A stretch of DNA of 64,000 nt from JAJFHI01 sp050633705. GTDB taxonomy: Bacteria > Pseudomonadota > Alphaproteobacteria > Rhizobiales > Hyphomicrobiaceae. The first letter of the stretch is position 1; every line of letters starts with the position of its first letter. A program made the translations under genes and the position numbers. Below, one piece after another: positions 1-7,477 of this stretch. The notes under the pieces are model-generated. The model saw only the letters and a list, made by a program, of their open reading frames with translations. It was not told the DNA's origin and did no database searches. The DNA lies in contig JBOEGZ010000002.1 of the NCBI GenBank assembly GCA_050633705.1, positions 124,001 to 188,000 on the forward strand, written 5' to 3'.

Positions 1-477
1 AAGCACGATCGTCTCGACTTCGCCAAGGCGCACGGCACGTTGTTGAATAAGGTCTTCTAGCCGCCCTGGCGTTGCAACGAGCACATCGACGCCACCTTCC
101 AAGGCTTTGCGTTGTGGACGAACGGCGACGCCGCCAACAACACACGCTGACTTTAATGACAACTTGCGACCGTAATCGCGCACGCTTTTATGAATTTGCG
201 CCGCAAGCTCACGCGTCGGCGACAAAATGAGTACCCGCACGGTGCCGGGTTTTACTTTTGTCTTGTTATTCGACAAGCGCTGTAACAACGGCAAAGTGAA
301 GGCCGCTGTTTTTCCTGTGCCTGTTTGCGCCAGGCCGACAACATCGCGCCCCTTCAAAATAAACGGGATCGCTTGCGATTGAATGGGGGTGGGCTGCTCA
401 TAGCCTTGGGCTTGGAGCGTATTGAGGATCGGTTTGTCTAAACCGAGTTTGTCAAAGGTCAATTGACATACTTTCAT
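1..477 (-). CDS. DEAD-box RNA helicase, RhlE-like (N-terminal part, cut by window edge)
   Basis: An ATP-dependent RNA helicase of the DEAD-box family, expected to remodel RNA or ribonucleoprotein in the cytoplasm. I translated 159 residues. A Q motif (GYEQPTPIQ) lies near residues 25-33, motif I (AQTGTGKT) at 50-57, motif Ia (PTREL) near 87, and motif Ib (ATPGR) near 138. The window ends just after the IVL that normally precedes the DEAD tetrapeptide, so motif II and the second RecA domain lie outside. An in-frame stop sits 13 codons upstream of the chosen ATG. A TTG five codons further in would give the more usual RhlE beginning (TFDKLGL), so the exact start is open. RhlE rather than another DEAD-box subfamily is inferred from this N-terminus only. 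Confidence 0.9.
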   Translation of the reverse strand, partial: MKVCQLTFDKLGLDKPILNTLQAQGYEQPTPIQSQAIPFILKGRDVVGLAQTGTGKTAAFTLPLLQRLSNNKTKVKPGTVRVLILSPTRELAAQIHKSVRDYGRKLSLKSACVVGGVAVRPQRKALEGGVDVLVATPGRLEDLIQQRAVRLGEVETIVL

Positions 478-1049
478 GTTGGACGAGCACGCAAAGGCTT
501 TCGGGCCCGAGCATGTTCATCAATGTGTTCGTGTGAGGCGGTGTTCAATCCGTTATCGGGGTCAAGCCCCGCTGGATCTGCATGCGCACCGCGCTCCACA
601 ACGAAGCGGAACTTTGGGAATGGATTGGTGGGGAGGTCAGTTTGGCCCGCATGCGCGGCTTACAGAGACCGGTTCGACCCATATCCAATACCGCCTTCAA
701 GACCACGCGCGAGCGCTTGCGTCAAGGAAAAGACGATGCGGCGGGTTGTCCAAACGAGCGGTTGGAGGAGAAATTAGGCCAGATTGTATGTCAATGTCGG
801 GATAAATTGCTTGGATGAAGCTGGTATTTGCAAGAACTGGGACGTGTAAATTCCCGTGATCTAGTTGCCACATCTATCGTTTACTGTCTCGAACCACGAG
901 CACCAAGTAGCTCCCGTCGTAGAACGTTGGTCTGCCTCGAACGGGTAAACGCACCAGGCGGGAGAATTTCGTCTTGTCAGCACACTCCAATACCAACCAT
1001 CACAAGTATTCGGCAGCATCTGCTTTGGACAGCATTTTGATTGAAGGCC
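478..1049. other. Intergenic region, no gene recognised
   Basis: These 572 bases separate the helicase start from the stop of the peroxidase-related gene. Short overlapping frames exist but none has a family resemblance, a good ribosome-binding site or convincing composition. A small hairpin (CGGGG-TCAAG-CCCCG at 557-571) lies about 80 bases upstream of the helicase start and could sit in its leader. It has no T-tract and no known role. The region probably holds the helicase promoter and leader. Confidence 0.5.
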
Positions 1050-1622
1050 TCAACTCCTGCCCAACATGTAAAACTCGTCGTTCGGGCGCATGGATGTGAA
1101 GTTTGCCATACGGTTCGACATTCCAAAGAAGGCCGAGATCGCGGCAATGTCCCAGATATCTTCCTCCGAGAAGTCATGTTCGCGCAATGACACAAAATCT
1201 TCATCGGATATTGCACGCGAATTATTCGAGACCTTCATCGCGAAATCAAGCATGGCCCTCTGCCGGTCTGAGATATCAGACTTGCGGTAATTTACGGCAA
1301 CCTGGTCGGCGATTTTCGGGTTCTTGGCCCGAATTCTCAGGATGGCACCATGTGCAATCACGCAATACTGGCAATTGTTGTCGTTAGACGTGGCGACGAC
1401 AATCATCTCCTTTTCCGCGATGGTCAGACCGCTGTCGCGATCCATCAACGCATCATGATAGGCTGTGAAAGCACGAAACTCGTCTGGGCGATGTGCGAGG
1501 GTGAGAAAGACGTTGGGAATGAACCCTGCCTTTTCCTGAACTTCCAGCATGCGCGTTTTGATATCGTCCGGCACGTCATTGATATCCGGCACCGGATACT
1601 TACTGATGGGCGTATCTGTCAT
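1050..1622 (-). CDS. Peroxidase-related / carboxymuconolactone decarboxylase (AhpD-like) family protein
   Basis: A 190-residue protein of the AhpD-like helical superfamily (the uncharacterised peroxidase-related branch). The family's redox motif is clear: Cys84-X2-Cys87-X3-His91 (CQYCVIAHG). It follows the helix containing AEKEMIVVATS, which is typical of these all-helical disulfide reductases. The ATG at 1622 is chosen because GGAG lies 9 bases upstream; a TTG two codons earlier is also open. It lies just downstream of the acuI-like gene on the same strand with a 20-base gap, so co-transcription with acuR-acuI is likely. That suggests a role in handling reactive electrophiles or peroxides, but the substrate is unknown. 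Confidence 0.85.
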   Translation of the reverse strand: MTDTPISKYPVPDINDVPDDIKTRMLEVQEKAGFIPNVFLTLAHRPDEFRAFTAYHDALMDRDSGLTIAEKEMIVVATSNDNNCQYCVIAHGAILRIRAKNPKIADQVAVNYRKSDISDRQRAMLDFAMKVSNNSRAISDEDFVSLREHDFSEEDIWDIAAISAFFGMSNRMANFTSMRPNDEFYMLGRS

Positions 1623-1642
1623 TTTCAATTACTCCAGCCACA

Positions 1643-2623
1643 TTACGCCTTAACGTTGACGACCACACGGCCGAGCGTATTGCCCTTCATTTGTTCCGAG
1701 GCCACGGGAACAACCTCTTCCAAAGAAATTTCAGTCATAATGGCTTCGATGTGTTTGATTTCGAGATCGGACGCCAATCGCGACCAGGCTTGGATGCGAT
1801 CGGCTTTCGGACGATGAACGCAGTCAATTCCAGCAAGGGTAACGCCGCGAAGAATGAACGGCATAACGGTCGCTGGAAGATCAAACCCTTGTGCCAAGCC
1901 GCACGCTGCAACCGTTCCGCCGTATTTTGTCGTTGCGCACAAATTGGCCAACGTATGACTGCCCAAAGCATCGACAGCCCCCGCCCAGCGCTCTTTACCA
2001 AGTGGGCGTCCCCTCTCAGAAAGCTCCTTGCGGTCGATGATGTCGGCCGCGCCAAGAGACTTCAGATAGTCGGCCTCTGATGTACGACCAGTTGATGCAA
2101 TGACGGTGTAGCCCAACTTTGCCAAGACTGCGATTGCCACGCTGCCAACACCGCCACCGGCGCCCGTAACGATTATCTCGCCTTTGTCAGGCGTGACTCC
2201 GTTTTTTTCCAACGCCAAAACGCAAAGCATTGCGGTATATCCCGCTGTTCCAATTCCCATGGCATGTTTCGACGTGAAGGCTTCAGGCAGAGGAATAAGC
2301 CAATCGCCTTTCAGCCGGGCTTTTTCTGCCAGCCCTCCCCAATGCACCTCGCCAACGCCCCAACCATTCAATACAACCTTGTCGCCTGGTTGGAAATCTG
2401 GATTGCTGCTTTCCTCGACAACACCAGCAATGTCGATCCCTGGGACCATCGGAAATTGGCGCACAACCTGCGACGAGCCTGTAATCGCAAGACTGTCCTT
2501 GTAGTTGAGTGTTGAATATTCCACATCAACCGTCACATCACCTTCTGGTAACTGGGACTCATCGATATTTGTCAATTCTGCACGGTAACCGTTGTCATCT
2601 TTGTTTATTAAAATCGCCTTCAT
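1643..2623 (-). CDS. acuI: Acrylyl-CoA reductase-type MDR oxidoreductase (AcuI/YhdH family)
   Basis: A 326-residue zinc-independent medium-chain reductase. An N-terminal GroES-like domain (PGIDIAGVV near 61-69, GDKVVLNGWGVGE near 80-92) is followed by a Rossmann NADPH-binding domain with GAGGGVGS at 154-161. The GWGVGE and THxGG-like elements and the overall length match the YhdH/AcuI family, which reduces acryloyl-CoA to propionyl-CoA and detoxifies acrylate, for example from DMSP. It lies 23 bases downstream of a TetR regulator, as acuI follows acuR in Rhodobacter. The family is clear. Acryloyl-CoA as the substrate is inferred from family and neighbourhood, and a general enoyl/quinone reductase remains possible. 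Confidence 0.85.
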   Translation of the reverse strand: MKAILINKDDNGYRAELTNIDESQLPEGDVTVDVEYSTLNYKDSLAITGSSQVVRQFPMVPGIDIAGVVEESSNPDFQPGDKVVLNGWGVGEVHWGGLAEKARLKGDWLIPLPEAFTSKHAMGIGTAGYTAMLCVLALEKNGVTPDKGEIIVTGAGGGVGSVAIAVLAKLGYTVIASTGRTSEADYLKSLGAADIIDRKELSERGRPLGKERWAGAVDALGSHTLANLCATTKYGGTVAACGLAQGFDLPATVMPFILRGVTLAGIDCVHRPKADRIQAWSRLASDLEIKHIEAIMTEISLEEVVPVASEQMKGNTLGRVVVNVKA

Positions 2624-2646
2624 AATTTTGACTTCCTACTGGTTGT

Positions 2647-3297
2647 TCAACGGTGGATGGTTTTAAAGAACGTATCAGCAAACAGGTCGATCGGGTCGGT
2701 GCTGTGCACGAGCTTTGATCTCAAGATCGCACCTTCCCAACCCATCCAGAAAAAGGCGGCCAGTTCCGAGCAATCGGCATCGGCTGCGATCTCACCTGCA
2801 TCGCGCGCTTTTTCGAGGCAGCGTTGCACGCGGTTCTGCCAATCCATGAAAACGGCCTCCAATGGCTCGCGGAAAGCCCCTCGCGTTCCAGCCAGTTCCT
2901 GGCCCATGTTGCCGATGAGGCAACCGCGGCGAAACTCGAACCGTTCGACGCCTCGTGCGCCATCAGCGACGAAGTCGCGCAAACGATCCAAGGGCGCGTG
3001 TGTTTCGTCAAGGAGCCAGCGGTCGAGCTTCCGGGCAAAGTAAACAGCGTATCCTTCGATCACAGCAAGACCGAATTCTTCCTTGCTAGAGAAGTAGTGA
3101 TAAAATGATCCCTTGGGGACACCGACCATCCTTAGAACTTCGTCGATGCCAGTGCTGGCGTAACCCTTTTCGGTCAGCATCTCCATGCCACACCAGACCA
3201 GTCGTTCCCGCGTATCCTGTTTGAAACCACCCGTCTTGCGGGGGCGTCCACGCTTGCCCGCAGCGTCCCGTTTGAGTTGAGCGACTGATTTTGCCAT
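2647..3297 (-). CDS. TetR/AcrR-family regulator, AcuR-like
   Basis: A 216-residue TetR repressor. After a basic N-terminal tail (KRGRPRK) comes the helix-turn-helix (GYASTGIDEVLRMVGVPKGSFYHYFSSKEE), then an all-helical ligand domain with GCLIGNMGQELA. The frame is open for 12 more codons upstream, but the ATG at 3297 is preferred: the palindrome at 3309-3323 lies just upstream of it, where an autoregulatory operator belongs, and an earlier start would put that palindrome inside the gene. It is followed at 23 bases by the acuI-like reductase. It probably represses itself and acuI, released by acrylate or a related electrophile. The inducer is inference. Confidence 0.85.
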   Translation of the reverse strand: MAKSVAQLKRDAAGKRGRPRKTGGFKQDTRERLVWCGMEMLTEKGYASTGIDEVLRMVGVPKGSFYHYFSSKEEFGLAVIEGYAVYFARKLDRWLLDETHAPLDRLRDFVADGARGVERFEFRRGCLIGNMGQELAGTRGAFREPLEAVFMDWQNRVQRCLEKARDAGEIAADADCSELAAFFWMGWEGAILRSKLVHSTDPIDLFADTFFKTIHR

Positions 3298-3308
3298 ACA
3301 ACATCTAA

Positions 3309-3323
3309 TAGACCAGTCGTCTA
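3309..3323. promoter_or_regulatory. Candidate TetR-family operator
   Basis: TAGAC-CAGTC-GTCTA is a perfect 5-bp inverted repeat with a 5-base spacer. It ends 12 bases upstream of the chosen start of the AcuR-like regulator. The sequence resembles the TAGACC/GGTCTA operators of NemR-type TetR regulators. Its position at the promoter or leader fits autorepression of the regulator-reductase-peroxidase unit. Confidence 0.6.
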
Positions 3324-3656
3324 GAAAAATCAAGAAACTGTATTAGCTAAATAAAATAGCAATCAAATATGTAAGTTACGTTGGCGCGCAAGCCGCACCA
3401 ACTCAAAAAATGTTCTGAGGCATTGAGCGCTGAACCACTGCCAAGCGGCACGCCATAAAGCGATCGTATGACGGTCGCGAGATGTTGTTTTTCCCGCGGC
3501 GATGAGATCGTTTTGCTGTGTTCTTCAACCAGCATCGATTGGCAAAATCTAAAACCCAACCGATCAGCGTATGAAAAATCCTTGAACCTCCTCGAGCCCC
3601 ATAAGACCCCAAGCGCTGGACCACAGACCCTACATTGCTGGCCGATTGCGGGTTCG

Positions 3657-4847
3657 TTACTTATTCAAGAATTTTGTAATTGCGGGTCCGGCTTGCTTGA
3701 TGGAAAAAATACCATCGAGATGCCCGCGTGTGCCTTGAATCTCAACGACCTCCACCTTTGTGCCGTCCGATTTTATGATCGAAGCGGTTTCGCGCACATC
3801 ATCACCAGGGAAAATCAAATCCTCGTTCGTGTGGATCAAGAGGACAGGGGCATCAATCGCCAACAGCCCCTCATAATAATTCTTGCCGTGACCTGAATAG
3901 AAGAGCTGGATTGCCTTTGCGAGATAAAGAAAGTGATTAGCATCCGCGGTGGACGCCCGGGCCAAAGCGACGGAATCGAGTGTCTCTTCGATCTTAAATT
4001 TGTTGCCAAAGCTCTTGGCGGGATCAGCATCATCTTTGGCCCATGCACGACCGAAGACACTGTTTGACCATTCAGGGTTCTGGGCATGCAGGGTTACAGT
4101 TTTAAAGGCGGTCGCCAGTCCCTTCAGCGGCGGTTTTTTGTCGTAGTAATTGCCACCATTCCAATTTGGGTCGAGCATGATTGGGGCCGCCCAAATGTTT
4201 AACCATGCAATCATATCTCCTGTCGCCCAACCGGAACCGATAACCGGAATGACGCGCTCAACGCGGTCAGGATAAACCGCGGCCCATTCGAAGGTTTGCA
4301 GTGACCCCATTGAAGCGCCCATCACGGCATGCAGCTTCTTGATTCCGAGGCTGTCTAACAACGCTTTTTGAACATCGACGAAATCGCGAATTGTCACGAT
4401 TGGAAATGACATGGCGTAAGGTTTCCCGGTCGCAGGATTGATGCTTGCTGGTCCCGTCGTTGTCACGTGAGGGTTGCCAACGCCCATGCCAACCAACGTA
4501 TCGACCGAAATGACATAGTACTTGTCGGTATCAATCGATTTACCAGAGCCGATGATGCTATCCCAGTATCCGCGCTGTTTATCCGTTTCGGCATATCTGC
4601 CAGCGGCATGACTGTTGCCTGAAAAATAGTGGCAGATGAGAATGACATTGCTCTTGTCGGCATTGAGTTTGCCGTAGGCTTCCCAACCAACTTTGACATC
4701 TGCAATCGTTTCGCCACCGAATGTTTTGAAGTCCGCAATACCAAAGACCTGCTTTTTCACTATCGGCTCGTAAGCGATGGCCGGCTTCATGGTCGCGGAA
4801 ACGAGGACGGCCAGAAGCGCCGCAAACTTGATTGCAAATCTCATCAT
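3657..4847 (-). CDS. Exported alpha/beta-hydrolase of the homoserine O-acetyltransferase (MetX) fold
   Basis: A 396-residue protein with an N-terminal signal peptide (hydrophobic core near residues 5-20, likely cleavage after AIA near 25) followed by a MetX-type alpha/beta hydrolase. The nucleophile elbow GASMGS places Ser179. The acid is likely Asp343 (NEDLIFPGDD) and the histidine His376 (RGHLDG). The conserved SGNSHAAGRY and GMGVGNPHVTTTGP segments also match the family. Cytoplasmic MetX lacks a signal peptide, so this periplasmic copy is probably an esterase, acylase or acyltransferase rather than the methionine enzyme. It stands alone on the minus strand, flanked by non-coding DNA and the accessory patch. 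The substrate is unknown. Confidence 0.8.
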   Translation of the reverse strand: MMRFAIKFAALLAVLVSATMKPAIAYEPIVKKQVFGIADFKTFGGETIADVKVGWEAYGKLNADKSNVILICHYFSGNSHAAGRYAETDKQRGYWDSIIGSGKSIDTDKYYVISVDTLVGMGVGNPHVTTTGPASINPATGKPYAMSFPIVTIRDFVDVQKALLDSLGIKKLHAVMGASMGSLQTFEWAAVYPDRVERVIPVIGSGWATGDMIAWLNIWAAPIMLDPNWNGGNYYDKKPPLKGLATAFKTVTLHAQNPEWSNSVFGRAWAKDDADPAKSFGNKFKIEETLDSVALARASTADANHFLYLAKAIQLFYSGHGKNYYEGLLAIDAPVLLIHTNEDLIFPGDDVRETASIIKSDGTKVEVVEIQGTRGHLDGIFSIKQAGPAITKFLNK

Positions 4848-5056
4848 ATCGGTCTCACTCGGTTTGGACTTGAGGGATTTCGGTCAAGGCATGATTTCAG
4901 GCGATGGTAGCACGCGATCCCAATGAGACGGAAGGCGTGTGTTCTCACGAGGCCGATGGTGATCGTCGACCGATCATGACTTACCATTCAATTGGGGAAA
5001 ATTCGCGGGTTTGGTATTCGGGATTTTGCTGTGCTTGTGGTTGAAGCGGGGAGGGG
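4848..5056. other. Intergenic DNA at the edge of the accessory patch
   Basis: This stretch lies between the exported hydrolase and the decayed frame. It should hold the hydrolase promoter. No tRNA fragment, integrase or inverted repeat was recognised. AT content rises beyond it. Confidence 0.4.
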
Positions 5057-5575
5057 ATGTCGAGGATTTGGCGCGCACAACGTTCACTATTCTTCGCTCG
5101 TATACCGCAACAGATGCGAGGAAAGAACGCCACGTTGGCAATAGCAAAGCAAGCTAATAATGGCCGCGAGATCCCAATTGCGGAAATGTGCCCAGATAAT
5201 TCTTCCAGGAATTTAATGTCCGTTGTTCGGTGGAAGCGGAAACTTCATTAAACTTCTTCCTGTGACACAGCAGGCCAATTAATACCAAACGACACGCCTT
5301 CGCTTACTTGGGGCCTTTGCAAGAACACCGTCGCTGGAACACCTGATATTTCAAACCCATTCGACGCAGAAATCGGGGAGGGGGGAGTAACGTCCGAGGC
5401 CTGGTGGTCATTAATCTTTGAAAGAAAACTTCTGACATCAAATAACTACGACTATCGGATACACTAATCCGAAATTAAGGATTACCTGAAGGCGGTAACT
5501 CAACCTTGCAAAGCGCTAACATCAGCTGAGTTTTTAAACGACGAAGCTTGTATCAGCCCAACGAATCGGCGTTAA
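5057..5575 (+). pseudogene. Decayed reading frame upstream of the metallo-beta-lactamase gene
   Basis: One frame runs 173 codons from an ATG at 5057, preceded by a purine-rich GGGGAGGGG, to TAA at 5573-5575. It is broken by two in-frame TAA codons at 5249-5251 and 5465-5467. The middle part (71 codons) and the last part (35 codons) have ordinary protein-like composition, with segments such as NPFDAEIGEGG, EAWWSLIFERKLL and SEIKDYLKAVT. Neither contains an ATG, GTG or TTG start, so they cannot be independent genes. Either TAA could arise from CAA, GAA or AAA by one substitution. I recognise no family. It ends 86 bases before the start of the downstream gene on the same strand, so it may be a lost partner of that unit. 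Chance openness is the alternative. Confidence 0.4.
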
Positions 5576-5660
5576 ACTAGTGAGAACGAAGCGGCAACAC
5601 TCAACTCTTTACAGTCGATACACTGAAAGAGTTTTCACATTTTTTGGAGTGGCGAATATT

Positions 5661-6431
5661 ATGGGGTCACTACATTGTTTGAATGTCGGCTGCGCCGACG
5701 CATCGGTCATAAAGTCCGATGGGCACACATTTCTTATTGATTGTCATGGCATTGATGAACATGCGAGTCATCTTCCTGCGAGTAAGACAATTAGAGGTGT
5801 ATTTGTCACCCACCAACATCGAGACCATTACTCCGGGCTCAAGTATCTTTGGAACAAGGGTTACAAGATAGATTATCTAATTTATTCACCATACGACCGG
5901 CGGTATGGCGATACATCGGTAACATTGGATGAATGGCGAGAGTTCAATAATTTCAAAGACAAATTCGTTTCACGCGGCACCAAAACATATACGCCCTACC
6001 GACAATCAAGTTGGAACCAGCCATTCTGGAATGCAAGCAAAAACGTAAAGTTTTGGGTTCTTGGTCCGGAAAGCAATTTGGCCACCGCTAGCACCAGAGA
6101 GCTCCATGATGCGAGCCTGGTGGTGACAGGCAGTCTTGGCAAACGCAAATGCGTGTTTACCGGAGATGCTTCTGATAAGAATTTGAAATATATCGCAGCA
6201 AACACAGAAGGCTTCTGTAGCGATATTCTTCATGCAAGCCATCACGCAAGTATCAATGGCGCTGATTTATCATTTATAAAAAAATGCAATGCGCATTATA
6301 CTGTAATCTCCACCAAAACCGGCGTGCATCAGAATTTACCTCACCCCACTGCAATTCGTAGATACAATGACAATACGGCGGACGTAGTTTACCGTACTGA
6401 CATTGATGGAACAATCTATTGGGTTTTTTAG
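5661..6431 (+). CDS. ComEC/Rec2-type metallo-beta-lactamase-fold hydrolase
   Basis: A 256-residue soluble metallo-beta-lactamase protein without signal peptide. The metal-binding motif THQHRDH gives His51, His53, Asp55 and His56. Asp169 sits in FTGDAS, and LHASHHAS near 190-197 and HP near 228 supply further ligands. HDASLVV at 149-155 matches the (N/D)xSLVL strand typical of ComEC-type nuclease or phosphodiesterase domains. Upstream starts are open (GTG at 5580), but the ATG at 5661 has GGAG 11 bases before it and begins at the conserved first strand. The stop codon abuts the ATG of the membrane protein gene with no gap, which suggests translational coupling. The substrate is unknown; cleavage of nucleic acid or a cyclic nucleotide is possible for this family. 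The gene is AT-rich compared with its neighbours. Confidence 0.8.
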   Translation: MGSLHCLNVGCADASVIKSDGHTFLIDCHGIDEHASHLPASKTIRGVFVTHQHRDHYSGLKYLWNKGYKIDYLIYSPYDRRYGDTSVTLDEWREFNNFKDKFVSRGTKTYTPYRQSSWNQPFWNASKNVKFWVLGPESNLATASTRELHDASLVVTGSLGKRKCVFTGDASDKNLKYIAANTEGFCSDILHASHHASINGADLSFIKKCNAHYTVISTKTGVHQNLPHPTAIRRYNDNTADVVYRTDIDGTIYWVF

Positions 6432-7025
6432 ATGGGCAATAACTTCTTACATAAGGAGTATGAACTATGTTATGCGCAGCTTCGCTATTACGACTCCAGG
6501 CAAAGTGACTTGTACAAATATTTGTTCACTCTGACGTCATCCGCGGCAGCAATCATGTTTGCGTTGTATAAAACCTTAGGCACCCCCGTCGAAGATTTTC
6601 TCAATCTACTTTTATTTGGTGGAATAACTATTTTTGTATCATCGTTGTTAATATTCCTTTCGTTGTTGCAAAACAGATTGTATTTTGTATTTGTCGCCCG
6701 ACAAATAAACGCAATTCGAAATCACCTACTTCAAACTGAAGCAGAAGATTTTAAGAACAATCAGCTGTATACCCGAACCGATTTCTCAGCCGCAAAAGGA
6801 ATGAGCTTACACACATTTTCAATTATCGGAGGCGCTTTTTTAGTTGCGATGTATGCCGGTGCGATAACCTACGGCCTAATGAAATTTCTTGATCACGGCA
6901 ATTTTTGCATCGCTACATTGATCGCTCTTTCTGCGTGGATCGCTTTGAGCGTAGGTGGATTTCAATACCTAAAGAAAAAGACCCTAACGAGGGCAGATGA
7001 CGCGATCCACAAACAGGTGCCTTAG
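6432..7025 (+). CDS. Four-helix integral membrane protein coupled to the metallo-beta-lactamase gene
   Basis: A 197-residue protein of no family I recognise. A short amphipathic N-terminus (about 1-25, tyrosine-rich YAQLRYYDSRQ) is followed by two membrane segments near 27-46 and 56-79, a soluble helical stretch near 80-120, and two more segments near 126-149 and 154-176. The C-terminus is short and basic (YLKKKTL). The layout resembles SLATT or Pycsar-type membrane effectors in shape only. It starts on the base after the metallo-beta-lactamase stop, so the two are almost certainly one operon. Codon use is AT-rich like its partner. Membrane anchoring of the enzyme, or an effector controlled by it, are the two simplest roles; both are inference. 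Confidence 0.7.
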   Translation: MGNNFLHKEYELCYAQLRYYDSRQSDLYKYLFTLTSSAAAIMFALYKTLGTPVEDFLNLLLFGGITIFVSSLLIFLSLLQNRLYFVFVARQINAIRNHLLQTEAEDFKNNQLYTRTDFSAAKGMSLHTFSIIGGAFLVAMYAGAITYGLMKFLDHGNFCIATLIALSAWIALSVGGFQYLKKKTLTRADDAIHKQVP

Positions 7026-7297
7026 ATGCATTGCTGGGGTGATCAATAAATTTCCGCTTCCGATCGGAGCGAACCTTGTTACAAGCTCAAGCATTCGCTA
7101 ACTAATGACGCCTTCCTCTGCAAAGCCGACGTGAACAGCGGCGTGCATATTGAGCGACGACCTTTTCGTTGCCCCGCCCCATTGCCATCCATCTTCAACA
7201 CACATCAAAACAGAATACGAGAAATTTCGCTGGCCAAATTCTTGGGAGAAACCCAAAACCTGAATTCCAGTCGCAAAGGCTGCCTAACAAAAAAAAT

Positions 7298-7384
7298 TGG
7301 TGCGGACGGCGGGACTTGAACCCGCACAGCATTTCTGCCGAGGGATTTTAAGTCCCTTGTGTCTACCGATTCCACCACGTCCGC
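7298..7384 (-). tRNA. tRNA-Leu (anticodon UAA)
   Basis: An 87-base class II tRNA read on the minus strand, with encoded 3' CCA. The acceptor stem GCGGACG pairs with CGTCCGC. The anticodon stem-loop carries CTTAAAA (anticodon TAA) between AGGGA and TCCCT. A long variable arm (CGGCAGAAATGCTG) and a T arm with GTTCAAGTC are present. Its 3' end faces the accessory patch at 5057-7025, the usual side for elements that integrate at tRNA genes. No second copy of the 3' end was seen on the far side. Confidence 0.97.
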
Positions 7385-7477
7385 TTGCCAGGTGCCAGCC
7401 TCCGGTCCAATGCGCAAAAGGCCAGAGCGCCACCTGAAATATCGATCGCACTATTTTCGCGGGCCTTTATGCGTCGT

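Noticed and set aside
557..571. CGGGG/CCCCG hairpin upstream of the helicase as a riboswitch or attenuator
   Set aside because: Short, isolated, with no conserved riboswitch elements nearby.
463..818. Short plus-strand frames upstream of the helicase
   Set aside because: They overlap each other in three frames, lack ribosome-binding sites and have no recognisable motif.
4848..5056. SAM-II-type riboswitch before the MetX-fold gene
   Set aside because: The gene encodes an exported protein rather than the methionine enzyme, and I see no SAM-II-like pseudoknot sequence.
4848..5660. Second copy of the tRNA-Leu 3' end as an attachment site
   Set aside because: Read by eye for the terminal tRNA bases; no convincing match found.
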